A stretch of DNA of 64,000 nucleotides from NCBI RefSeq assembly GCF_004193775.1, contig NC_041019.1:51497928-51561927 (forward strand). Reading direction: 5' to 3'. Origin of the DNA: Glycine soja (Eukaryota; Streptophyta; Magnoliopsida; Fabales; Fabaceae). Positions 1-10,100 of the stretch are shown here, piece after piece. Within the stretch, counting starts at the first letter, position 1; each line of letters starts with the position of its first letter. The notes under the pieces are model-generated. The model ran no database searches, had not been told where the DNA came from, and saw nothing but the letters and a program-made list of their open reading frames with translations. Position numbers and translations under genes: made by a program.

Positions 1-717
1 AGACTTAGCTTGTCTAAAGGTAGCCCCAAAATTTGTCATCCTCGTTTGTATTCTTTTTGTCGAAGCTAACATGCAACAAGTGGAGATAATTAAAACATGT
101 CTAAATTTGTCTTGCTTGAGTTTTGGCCACTAAGTTGATCCCTTAAAAACCAAAGTCTTGTTTTTCTAAAAATGTCAAGTGGAATGTTTGCAATCATCTT
201 GTTGGAGTTATTTTAATTCAACAAGACAGTAGAATGAAACACTTTTAGTAGCAACATTGAAAAGACTTCCAAAAGACTTAATATAGTTGGATAACTATCA
301 GAATTGATTCTGGAACTAAAATCATGGTGAAAAAAACTATTTTATTGTTTTGACTTTCAATTTTTTTTGGAATTGATTATGGAAAAATTGAATCTGATCC
401 AAAAATATTATTAGTAGTGGTTAAGCATGACACCTTTCTATGGCAGGTTATCTCCTCCTTTCCAGAGCAAATATTCAAGCCCTTTTTAGCTATTTTGTGC
501 ACTCTATGTGGTTACCTAGGAGGCTAGGAACATATGTGAGAAATTCGATAAATATTGCAAATATTTTGTTTAGAGAGATCTTACTAATAAGCGAAGAATA
601 CAAATAATGACATGTCTAGATATTTGTAAAGTTTAAGCTAAAAGATAAGATGCATGTACATTGAGAATTGAATTTTTATCACTAAAATTTAGGTGACTTA
701 AATGCAAAGTGGAAGAT
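1..717. other. AT-rich intergenic DNA
   Basis: No open reading frame with recognisable protein content on either strand. The last ~20 bases (698-717) end in a purine-rich stretch that looks like the polypurine tract preceding the LTR described next, so part of this may be decayed internal retrotransposon sequence, but no retroelement protein is readable. Confidence 0.5.
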
Positions 718-1100
718 TGTATTTTACTAGATGAAATTTAATTGAATGAATACATTGAAAGTTGTTTTTGTTTCAACTTCCTAGAGAACTTGTTTATTAT
801 AGTGAGTGACAATTTTCACTATAAATAGAATAGAGAATTAGTGGAGAAACACAACACATGAAAAGAGTGTGTGTGTGAAGATAGATTGTGAAATAAAGTG
901 ACTTTGTTGGGAGAAAAGTATTTTTGTGTAAGAGTGTTATCATTTCTTGTAACTATTGAGTGGGGTATTCAGGTTTGTAGAGTAATACACTATTTGGGGT
1001 GAGTTACAATCTTGTAATCATTTTTGTGATAGTAAAATACTTTTTGAATCGGTTTCAGGGTGTGAGTAATTTTATTTGTGGAAGCGTTGATTACCCAACA
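718..1100 (+). mobile_element. LTR of a degraded retrotransposon
   Basis: A 383-bp segment begins TGT and ends ACA (TG...CA rule). It is preceded by a purine-rich tract (AAAGTGGAAGAT, ~706-717) and followed at about 1102 by TGGTATCAAGGAG, close to the initiator-Met tRNA primer-binding site of plant LTR elements. A TATA-like CACTATAAATAG lies near 817. No gag or pol reading frame is visible on either side. PPT and PBS both flanking one LTR means internal sequence once lay on both sides, or that one of the two matches is chance. Confidence 0.55.
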
Positions 1101-4100
1101 GTGGTATCAAGGAGTTGATTTCCCAACAAGATTTGTCTATCAAAAGTCTTTAGCTTGAAAATGTGTGTAGATATATACGAATACATATAATTGCTTAAAA
1201 AGTTTTGATAGGTACAACATTTTTTCTTTGAATCCGGCCTATAATTGCTTATTTACAAATTAGTAAGTGCAAATAAGTAATAAACATGACACTCGAGTGA
1301 TCCAACCTCTTAGGTTCCCTAATAGAATGAATTCCAAAGAGATTTGGTACACTTTGGTGGAGAACGAAATCCACCAATATTTCTTTAATGAAAATTTGCA
1401 TTAACAACTCACTAATAATTTGCAAGCAAATGAGCCTCTACAGGGATGACGTCTCTAGGACTTGAGAGACCGAAAACAAATTTAAGAATGAAGTCTTTTA
1501 TTTACTCATAAAATAGTTTATTAAAATTATCATTGTTTTATTTAAAATTAATTTTTTGGATTTCTTTAGCTATTAACTATTTAATCTCTTTTTTCTAAAC
1601 AAAGTTATGATATTGGTGAAGAGTTGTTGTTCATTACTTACGGTACCAATAAAAAGATTAATAGTTACTTATAATATTTTAATTAAAATTTATTTTCAAA
1701 TATAATTTTACGATATAATTTGGGGCCTTTTTTTATGGGGGCCTAAAGCCCTTGTTTGGGCTGCTTGGGCCTTAAGCCAGTCCTAAGCCTCTAGAGCCTG
1801 AATTGTGTCTTATATTTGGAGTTGCACTTATTGCGTTATGGACAAATAGGAATGAGTAAATCTATGTAGCAAATCACATGCCTCCATTTGGGTGGTTCAC
1901 AAGGTATAATGTGATGTCAAAGAGGTCATGAAAGCTTGTGACCATAGTTATTAAAATTGGACTAGTCTGACCAATTGGATCGAACCTGATGTTTAGGGTA
2001 GTCCGATTAAGATGCAATATAGGAAATGCAAGTGATCCAGTTTGGTTTGATTAGGTTTGATGAAACCCGATCATCCGGACCAAATTGGCTTGATCAAGAA
2101 GTTCTTTTTCAGTTTCTATAATATGTTAAATTGTTAATAGCTAATTATTACATGACATATAATATGCTCTTTTAATATTATTTATTTTATTTTGATAACA
2201 ATATATAATAACTAATTATTACCATGTTGATCATGATATGATGTAATATTTATGTGTTTTATATATTTTCACTAAACTTATTTATGATCATCTAATAACT
2301 TTTGTATTCAGTCTTGGAAAATAAAATTTTTTGTAGTTATTTAATAATAATACCTACAAAATTATTTATAGTAATAAATGATTATATAATATTTATAGTT
2401 TGATCGTGACAATGAAATTAATTTTAGAGTAAAAATATGAATTGATCATATTTTGTTAGGTGTATTATATATTTTAATTTTTTCTATATATATATTGGGT
2501 CAACCATATCAATAAGTGACTTGCCCATTGTACCTTTGACACACTGACTTAGTACTCTCAACATACAAGGTTAAAAAGGATTTTTCTCCTTTTACGTTTG
2601 ATTTTGCTCCATTGAATTCTTTTTTCGCAAAATTGATTGAGTGCTCTTGTAGATCAATCAATTTCGAGCAAAACCCATGCTTAAACTTGAGTAATTGCAA
2701 AAACAATCTTTCGCAAAATTGTTGTGTAAACCAAACATGTTCCTCTTTTATTTTCTCCTGATTGCTCGCTCATTGGTCAACGATTTTGAAACCAATAGAG
2801 GGTTTTTGAAGATAAACCAATTTCAAGCAAGTCCAACACTAGAACTTGATTTTCGTTCAAAAATGAAAAAGAATTTGCCAAAAAAAGTGATCTAGCATAT
2901 TGTTGTGCAAATGTAGTTTGTCCTTTACATTTTATTTTCCTTTTTTTTAATCAAACCTTTGGCAAATTTGGTTATGGGTTTTCCCCTTCATTCGTTCTCC
3001 ATCTGGTCGCGGAAAATGGTTGTAGCATGTGGGTCAATCTACAGGTCAACGAAAATCATTTTCTAGCATCTAGGCGAAGAACATGAATTGTGTTCAAAAA
3101 CAAATTGGGAGGGAAGCTAGGATTGCAATGGTAAAAAAATGGGGGAAGGAAAAAATAGAAGAAATCTCCATAGGTGACAAAATAGTTCATTGACTTTTGG
3201 CTAACAAATAAGTTCATCTTACTCATTCCACTCACTAAGAAACACACATGTACATTTCTCATGACAATTTAGACCAAAAATGCCACTTAGGAGAACCCGT
3301 GAGAGTTAATGGTAAGATCATTTTATCACACTTTTTACACATTGAAAGGCGAAAAATTATTTTTCTATCTTTTAGGAACTGAAGTGATAATGCCTGACAC
3401 TTTCAAGGATTGAAATGAATATTTATCGAATAACTAAACTATTGTGGTGCATAAAACCGTTCCAAATATTTGATAAAATTTTAGGTCCTGCTCGGGGTGG
3501 TTTCTCGTTTTGAATTTCAAAATTTTTAAAAATAAAAATCAATTTCAGTTTTGAGTTTCAATTTATTCTTTATTTTTAGTTTTTAAAAAGATGTTACAAA
3601 TTAAATATACATAAAATAAATCAATTGTTTTTTATCTTATCTCCCTTTACTATGGAATAATGGTAGAGGTAGTGAGATAAGAGTGGTGGTGTCAATGAAA
3701 TGATGGTGATGGCAGTGAGGGTGATAATAGTGGTGGTGAGGTTGGAATAGTGACAACAAGGATTAACTTATTTTTCTTATATATTTTCCTTTATTAATAT
3801 TTTAATTTTTTTTTATATTACTCCCCTTGGATCCATCTCTGAATTCAATTATAGATGATTTTTGTGACATGCAAGATAAATGTTTCGTGTTTTGATAGAT
3901 TATTAATGTAATTAACATTTTGAAATATCAATTTATGAATATTTTGTGTACAAATCAATTATATATATTTGTTAGATAAATTTTATTTTTTATGATTAAC
4001 CCCCTTGTCATCCAAGTTTGGGTTTACCCTTGTCTCTAATTCATTGGATCAAAGATTAATCTCGCTAGGTGCATAACTATCGTTGGCTCAAAAATTTTTT

Positions 4101-4616
4101 ACACACAATTGAAATCGAATTCTCCTAATAAATCGTTCTCCACATGTGAACATAATAAAATTTACACAACTACGTCAATCTTTTGGTTAGTTCATATGAA
4201 TTTACATGTCAAGGAAAAGTAAAGTAAATTAATAAAGAGAAAAATTATTAGAAGTATTATTTTATTTACTTAAGAATTATTTTTTTTTCCAAATTGTTAA
4301 TAGATGATTTATCTAAACTTAATTTTTCTAAATTTCTTTTTATACTTTCTATATCTATTCTATATCACTCTTGAATCTAATGGCCTCTACTTCTTGAGGT
4401 ACATTATTTAATTTATATTTTGGCTAGATATTGTTGTTCGTTTATTTACTTAGTCATCATTATATTAACTATATAACTTTATTTTATTTTTTGAAATTTA
4501 TGAATGAAAAAATATAATTAAAAGAAAAATTTTCACTAAAAGTTGTCAGTCAAATTTTTTAATAGAAACTAATAACTAATCATCAATCGACAGATACAAT
4601 AATATTGACCAGTGAA
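1101..4616. other. Gene-poor intergenic DNA with repeat debris
   Basis: No supported gene. About 1715-1800 is a GC-richer island with repeated GGGCCT/GGGCTT words. About 1935-2100 has degenerate alternations of ACCAAT, GGATCGAACC and GGTTTGAT words that recur near 44590-44760 and 55810-56390, suggesting a dispersed low-copy repeat family. Around 3660-3740 is a short GTG/ATGGTG-rich stretch. Short ORFs here lack codon bias and homology that I recognise. Confidence 0.5.
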
Positions 4617-5197
4617 GGCTTAGTATTCAATTTGACTCTTAAATTTTATTAAGGTATTTAATTGAGTTCTCATATTTTTAAAAGTTTCAATTAGGGGCAC
4701 TTGTCGTGCCAAATGTAACATATCCTCTTTGATTTTCTTTTGATTTCTCCCTCTTTACTCAACGTATTCAAAAATTAATCGAGGGATTTTGCTCCCCATC
4801 ACTAGACAAACAAAACACACCCATAACTTTATCTTCTCGTGGTCGCAAAATGGACATATCGTTGAATCTCCTCCGCAGGTCAACATGACCCAATTTCAAT
4901 AAGAAGCGACTCTTGCACGCAGGAGCATCAGGTCAATGACAATGGTGAAGGATTGAGGTGTGGAATGAGGTGCACTATTTTGGTGAAGACGTTTGGGTGG
5001 TGCTACGTTTGAAATCTCGCTGGAGAATGAGAGGTTGATGGAGATAGAGAAATTGTTAATGACGTGGGTCAAAATTGGCAAAAAGGGTAATATTGATGCA
5101 ACTTTAAAAACTTGAGGACCTAATTAAAGTTTTTAAAAATATAAGGATCCATCTGAGCATTTTAATGAAACTTGACAAGTAAATTGAGTATTAAGCC
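4617..5197. mobile_element. Long-TIR element with GC-richer core
   Basis: The left ~80 bases (4617-4696, starting GGCTTAGTATTCAATTTGA) match the reverse complement of the right ~80 bases (ending at 5197), sharing TATTTTTAAAA and TTAATTAGG blocks in the same order, with mismatches. The ~400-bp interior, especially 4800-5090, is clearly more GC-rich than its surroundings. Long degenerate TIRs around unrelated filler resemble non-autonomous Mutator-like elements. I could not define a target-site duplication. A 61-codon ORF on the minus strand inside it is not recognisable. Confidence 0.5.
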
Positions 5198-5588
5198 AGA
5201 AATGGAAGTACGTATGAATTTCTCAAATCACAACAACTCCGTAAATAAATAAAAATGGCTCCTTGTCTAGAGTCCGAGTTTGAAAAGCAGGCCCAAGCCG
5301 GAGTGTGGTATTATTGGCATACGGCACATGGCACGTGAGAGAGAGAAGCGTGTGAAGAGAAAAGCCGAAGCAGGCGTAACTTTTTTCTTTTTCTGTTTGT
5401 TATTATCAATTTCGTGTTTTCTCTCTTCTTCTTGTTACAAGAGAGAGATTCAAGGATCTGGTGCCCCTTCTTCCTTCCCCTTGTGTTGTGTTGTTGGGAC
5501 CAATTCTTTAATCAGCGAGAGAGAGGGGGCGCAATAGTAGCCTTTAGCTTCTTTATTATTATTGTTTAGGGATGAGTGAGGTGAATGA
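5198..5588 (+). promoter_or_regulatory. Promoter and 5' leader of the peptide/RGP5 locus
   Basis: The stretch contains a perfect G-box CACGTG at 5332-5337, then GA-rich and TTCTTCTT-rich sequence typical of plant 5' leaders. A seven-codon upstream ORF starts at ATG 5572 and its TGA (5590-5592) overlaps the ATG at 5589 as ATGA. A second ATG at 5585 opens a 15-codon ORF in another frame. Promoter assignment is inferred from position; no TATA box is convincing. Confidence 0.45.
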
Positions 5589-6889
5589 ATGAGAACAAAA
5601 ACTCCGCCATCGCTCTTGTCTCTCACCATTGACTCTGCCGTCCTTAATCTCCCCGACATCTCCGATCTCTCCCATATCCCTGATCACATCCTCCTCGACC
5701 TCTTTTTGGTACGAGTACCACTACTTCTCTCTTTTTTTTTTTTTTTCTTTTTCTCTCTTGTACTTAGTAGTTAACTAAGGCTGTACTTGCATACCTTCTT
5801 TTTCTTCTTGATTCTTCTGATTGATTGCGACATGCCCTTTTGCTTTTATTAACGTCTCTTCTTTAGATCTCCCTTAAAAATCAAGGCTTGCTCGTAAATT
5901 TATGTTGTTGCACTCGTATCATTGAAAGGTTCTGCAGCTGCAAACTCTTTTGCCTTTGTTTTCTTATCATTTTTTGAAAGGAAAGAAAAAAAAAAAGAAA
6001 CTTAGATGTAGTTCTTTAAGCAATGTTCTCCTATCAAAATCTTAGTTTCATTTTATCGCCCTATGCTGTTGGTTTATAGAAAGCATTGCTACATGAATTG
6101 TTGAGGTGAGATTCCAATTCTGATTAGAGAACAATACCGAAAGTACATAAGGAATTGCATATAAGTTTTGTACTTCTTGAAAATCCCGAGGACTCATGCT
6201 AAGCAAAATTATGAAACAAATCTCAATTCTCACTGGTACAAGATTGAATTGATATAGTTATGTTGTTTGGTCTTTTTTGGGGAGGAGGGTTGGTTGAGGA
6301 TTTCCTAGAATCAGATTTTCCTTTACTTTCTGCTTTCTTGTTTGGGATATCGAATCTTGAAAATTGTTTATCCCTGTTGCTGTAAATGTTGATTTGGTTC
6401 TTACTTCTTAACTGCATCAAACGAGTGAGGCTTTTTCACAAGTTTTTTTGTGGAATTTGAGACACGTGTTTCATAATTAATTGGGGATGGGAATGTCAAA
6501 TATTATGGATCTGGTTTCAATCCTTTTGTCGTCTATATATTATTATGAGTGATGGTTCTTGCGTTCTACCCTGAAGTTTTATTTTATTCTCACTATCGTT
6601 CAGCATCCTCATTGCATTACTTAATTTTCATGGACAGAGAATATTGAAGGCTGGGAAGCTGACTGAGAAAGTTCTGAGACTTTTTATAGCAACTGGTAAG
6701 GATGAAGTCCTCTCATTTGTTCAGGCACTCAATATCCAACATATTTTGACCCCTGTGCTTCCTACCAGTGAGTTATTTTAAGATTTTATCTAATACCTTA
6801 CAGTAGCTGTTCCTGTAGTGGCAAAGGTTTGTTTTCTGACCTTTGAATATCTATGTGCAGGGTGTTCTGAGGCAAAACCAGACTATTAG
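5589..6889 (+). CDS. Small conserved-looking protein, three exons
   Basis: Exons 5589-5708, 6638-6767 and 6861-6889 join with GT-AG introns and matching phase to give 92 residues ending in a TAG at 6887-6889. The first exon reads from ATG 5589; residues about 13-40 (LTIDSAVLNLPDISDLSHIP region) and the charged, leucine-rich exon 2 are dense, ordered sequence without low complexity, and the reading frame stays open across both splices, which argues for a real protein. The segment LSHIPDHILLDLFL has the spacing of the start of an F-box, but too little follows to call a full domain. Function is unknown to me. Its last exon runs straight into the RGP5 ORF, whose ATG lies 34 nt past this stop in a different frame. 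Alternative view: an upstream regulatory ORF of RGP5. Confidence 0.65.
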
Positions 6890-6923
6890 TTTGTGGGATA
6901 GTCTGTATTCTGTACCTTGCAAG

Positions 6924-7967
6924 ATGTCTCAAGCAGTTATCAACGAAAATGAAGTGGACATTGTGATTGGTGCACTGCACTCTGATCTTACAACTTTTAT
7001 GAATGAATGGAAGCCAATTTTCTCCTGTTTTCACCTGATAATAATAAAAGATCCTGATCTCAAGGAGGAACTCCGAATTCCTGAAGGGTTCAGTGTGGAT
7101 GTGTATACAAAGTCTGAGATTGAGCGAGTGGTGGGTTCTTCCACTTCTGTTCGCTTCTCTGGCTACTCTTGTAGATATTTTGGCTTCCTAATTTCACGGA
7201 AAAAGTATGTTGTCTGCATTGATGATGATTGTGTTCCTGCAAAAGATAATTTAGGGATACTGGTGGATGCTGTGGCTCAGCATATTGTGAACCTTCAGAC
7301 TCCTGCCACCCCTTTCTTCTTTAATACTCTGTATGATCCATTCTGTAAGGGTGCAGATTTTGTTCGCGGGTACCCATTCAGCCTGCGAAGTGGGGTTGAT
7401 TGTGCTCTGTCATGTGGGTTATGGCTCAATCTGGCCGACCTTGATGCTCCAACACAAGCTCTCAAGCCTGGACAGAGGAATTTGCGATATGTTGATGCAG
7501 TTGTGACTGTTCCTTCGAGAGCCATGGTGCCTGTGAGTGGAATCAACATTGCCTTTAACCGTGAAGTTGTTGGTCCAGCATTAGTCCCAGCTTTGAGGCT
7601 TGCAGGGGAAGGGAAATTGAGGTGGGAAACTATGGAAGATATATGGAGTGGAATGTGTGTGAAAGTTATATGTGATCACCTAGGTCTTGGTGTGAAAAGT
7701 GGGTTACCTTATGTTTGGAGAACAGAAAGGGGTGATGCGATACAAAGCTTGAAGAAAGAATGGGAAGGGGTGAAATTGATGGAGGATGTTGTTCCTTTCT
7801 TTCAGTCATTAAGGTTACCTCAATCAGCAACTACAGCAGAGGATTGCGTGGTCGAGATGGCCAAAACAGTGAAGGAGCAACTGGGGAAGGTTGATCCTAT
7901 GTTTTCGGCGGCTGCTGAAGCCATGGAAGAGTGGGTCAAGCTCTGGAAGTCAGTTAGATCTGTTTGA
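6924..7967 (+). CDS. RGP5: RGP5-type reversibly glycosylated polypeptide (UDP-arabinopyranose mutase family)
   Basis: Intronless 347-residue ORF. The family interconverts UDP-arabinopyranose and UDP-arabinofuranose in the cytosol or at the Golgi face for wall polysaccharides; Arabidopsis RGP1-3 are active mutases, whereas RGP5 was reported without detectable activity and can join RGP complexes (recalled knowledge). Visible landmarks: the IDDDC metal/nucleotide-sugar motif at residues 99-103, FVRGYPFSLR (146-155) containing the conserved arginine region, YVDAV, and KVICDHLGLGVKSGLPY near the C-terminal third. Sequence resembles the divergent RGP5 class more than RGP1-3. I start at ATG 6924 because MSQAVINENEVDIVIG aligns with family N termini; the frame is open 27 codons further upstream to an ATG at 6843, but that lies in intron 2 of the preceding gene. 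Length matches the family (about 350). Confidence 0.93.
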   Translation: MSQAVINENEVDIVIGALHSDLTTFMNEWKPIFSCFHLIIIKDPDLKEELRIPEGFSVDVYTKSEIERVVGSSTSVRFSGYSCRYFGFLISRKKYVVCIDDDCVPAKDNLGILVDAVAQHIVNLQTPATPFFFNTLYDPFCKGADFVRGYPFSLRSGVDCALSCGLWLNLADLDAPTQALKPGQRNLRYVDAVVTVPSRAMVPVSGINIAFNREVVGPALVPALRLAGEGKLRWETMEDIWSGMCVKVICDHLGLGVKSGLPYVWRTERGDAIQSLKKEWEGVKLMEDVVPFFQSLRLPQSATTAEDCVVEMAKTVKEQLGKVDPMFSAAAEAMEEWVKLWKSVRSV

Positions 7968-8404
7968 AGCTCCCGAACTTGAGGACTCTCGTAGGAGTGG
8001 AGGTTATTGCCTTATTGGCTTCTATATTTCTTTATTTTATTTAACTAATTTATATCTGCCTTTTTTTTCAGTTTGTAGTGAACTAAGCTTACATTTTACC
8101 TGACACAGTTAGACTAAAGGCTGAATAAAATGAGTACTTATTGGCTTTGTGACAATTGAATAAATGCTTTGTCTTGCTTTGTCAATAATTGGTCTTTGAA
8201 CAGAAGTCCGACTCTGCTATTTATCTTTGTTTCTTTATAACTTCTCTAAAAAGAGAGAACACATGCTTTGATGTTTACAAACAGATTCAATCACAAATGA
8301 CAAGGAAACAATTTTTAGAACATGATTGGAATTGCTTCTGCAAACCAATATCATATTTGGAGACCAGTAACTTGATTTTCATTTATTCTCTATTGTCATC
8401 ATAG
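7968..8404 (+). other. 3' region of RGP5 with poly(A)-signal-like sites
   Basis: AATAAA occurs at 8124-8129 and 8159-8164, 160-195 bases past the stop, a plausible polyadenylation region. The rest is AT-rich with no supported gene. Confidence 0.4.
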
Positions 8405-8540
8405 AATTTGGGTTCGATTCTAACTCAATCCAAAAGTTAGTTCATAGGATGAGGATTGTCTTTTATTTATATATATTATCTTGACTATATCACTAGTCCA
8501 TGTGAGATCTCTAATCCTTTTCCCTCATGTCAAGCATAGG
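8405..8540 (-). repeat. Short LTR-like repeat, copy 1
   Basis: About 130 bases beginning AGAATTTGGGTTCGATTCTAA and containing TTAGTTCATAGGATGAGGATTG and ATATATTATCTTGACTATATC-like words match, with substitutions, the segment at about 30915-31035 inside a CYP97A intron. That second copy is preceded by TTCTGATACCAT, the reverse complement of a tRNA-Met primer-binding site, so the family is probably a very short LTR (TRIM-like) read on the minus strand. Confidence 0.5.
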
Positions 8541-8912
8541 AATTTTTGAGTGTAAGTTGCAAAACTGAACATCAATAACCACCTGATAACTAGTGGTCAG
8601 ATAAGGTTTGAGTTATACCATTTTAGAATTTGGATTTAGGCCATGCATAAGAAACTATAGCAACCCAACAATAATTTGTCTCGATGTTCTAAGTAATTGT
8701 GGATAATAATAGGCCATGCGTAAAAACCATGAATGGCTTTAGGTTAAGTTACATTTCATGCAATATAAGTTATAATTGACTGGGTGCTTAACATGACACA
8801 ATATATAATTGGGTTGCTATAGTTTCGGTCTAACTCTTAAATTTTTTTTAGGTGATATGATATTCACACTCTTGTTTGATCTTTCCACCTTCATTTTTTT
8901 ACCGTGTATCTT
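8541..8912. other. Intergenic, nothing recognised
   Basis: AT-rich sequence without recognisable coding or repeat structure. Confidence 0.4.
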
Positions 8913-10100
8913 TGTTATGTAACCGAGGAGGATAAATCGGAGATATTTACACCCATGAATCATGAGCAATCATATAAGTGAATATGACACTACCCTTTAA
9001 TTCAAAACCTTAAGGTTTAGGTTTATGGGTCTTGTTCTTACTTATATGATTCTCAACCTTCTCATTCTTACATGATATGAGATTTTACTTCACACTTGTA
9101 CTCCAACAATCTTCCTCACAAGTGTGAGTCTTTTTTACATGGTAGCCTCTTCCTCAAGTAGAAATCATTTTTATTCATGAGTATTTTCATGGTGGCCATT
9201 ATCCACATGCTCTAGATACTTGCATCACCGCTCCACTCACAGAACAAGTTGTTTGGATCCACCGTTAGGAAGACTTCCGATACAAAGAATTCCCTGACCA
9301 AGGATCTACTGCCACCATCTTATTTGTCTGACTCAGTCATCAAGTCGAACTATCGACTCTGATATCAATGTTGGAAAATTGAAGGGGTAAATAAACTAGC
9401 GTACCCCATTGCCCAGAGACTCTTCGTTATGCGAAGGTATGAGGGAGGGATATTGTACGCAGCCTTATCCTTGCATATGCAAAGAGGCTGTTTTCGGATT
9501 CGAACCCATGACCAACAAGTCACCAAGGCACAACTTTAGCGCTGCACCTTAGACCAATGAGTCATGAACAACCATATAAGTGCATTTGACACCATATCTT
9601 AACCTAAAATCTTAAAGTTCAAGTTTATGAGTTTTCTTTTCACTTATATAGTGCTCTGATGTAGGACTTTGTGTCACACTTGTACCTTAATAATATCTCA
9701 TTCAAGTGTGAGTCTCTTCCACATGATAGTCTCTTCCTTGAGCAAGTATCCAATGATGACCTTTAGAATTTAATCGTGGCTATCCTGATTCATTTGACCA
9801 TTGCTGCCAACATACTTTGGTACTTTGCACCGCCACAACACTTGCAAGATCTGTTGCTTGGTCTTCATGCATGAGCTCATTCATCAGGAAGACTTTTCAT
9901 GTCCATGGATCCTTCACTACCATTTTACTCGTCTGAGTCGGTCACCAAGTCGAAGTATCGACTTTGATACCAATTTTTGGGAAATTGAGGGGGATAAATA
10001 TTTGAGAGATTTACATCAATGGGTCATGAACAACTATAGAAGTGAAATGATATCACATTTTAATCCAAAACTTTAAGACTCTAGTTTATGGGTCTTGCCT
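8913..10100 (-). mobile_element. TRIM-like element with three LTR copies in tandem
   Basis: Read on the minus strand the unit is: an LTR of about 196 bp starting TGTTGGAGTACAAGTGTG, a PBS like TGGTATCAGAGTC, a ~260-300-bp non-coding interior, a purine tract, and another LTR. On the plus strand LTR copies lie at 8913-9108, 9369-9692 (lengthened by a SINE) and 9973 to ~10100 (truncated by the copia junction). The two interiors (9109-9368 and 9693-9972) share GTGTGAGTCT, AGGAAGACTT, the GTCTGA/GTCAC(C)AAGTCGAA stretch and a tRNA-Met PBS complement (GACTCTGATATCAA; GACTTTGATACCAA). No protein is encoded, which fits a TRIM. Short ORFs in it are chance. Confidence 0.7.
9399..9548 (-). mobile_element. 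Au-type SINE, 5'-truncated, inside a TRIM LTR
   Basis: About 150 bases nearly identical to the SINE at 39277-39446. On the minus strand it carries the pol III B-box GGTTCGAATCC-like motif (plus-strand GGATTCGAACCC at ~9496) and the CTTTGCATATGCAAGG and CCTTCGCATAACGAAG blocks typical of plant Au SINEs. The first ~12 bases of the SINE head (GGGCGAGCCCTGG) are missing. It interrupts the middle LTR of the TRIM between TAAATAAACTAG and AGACCAATGAGTC, so it inserted after that LTR formed. Confidence 0.75.

Noticed and set aside
7295..7549. 84-codon ORF antisense to RGP5
   Set aside because: Shadow of the RGP5 coding strand.
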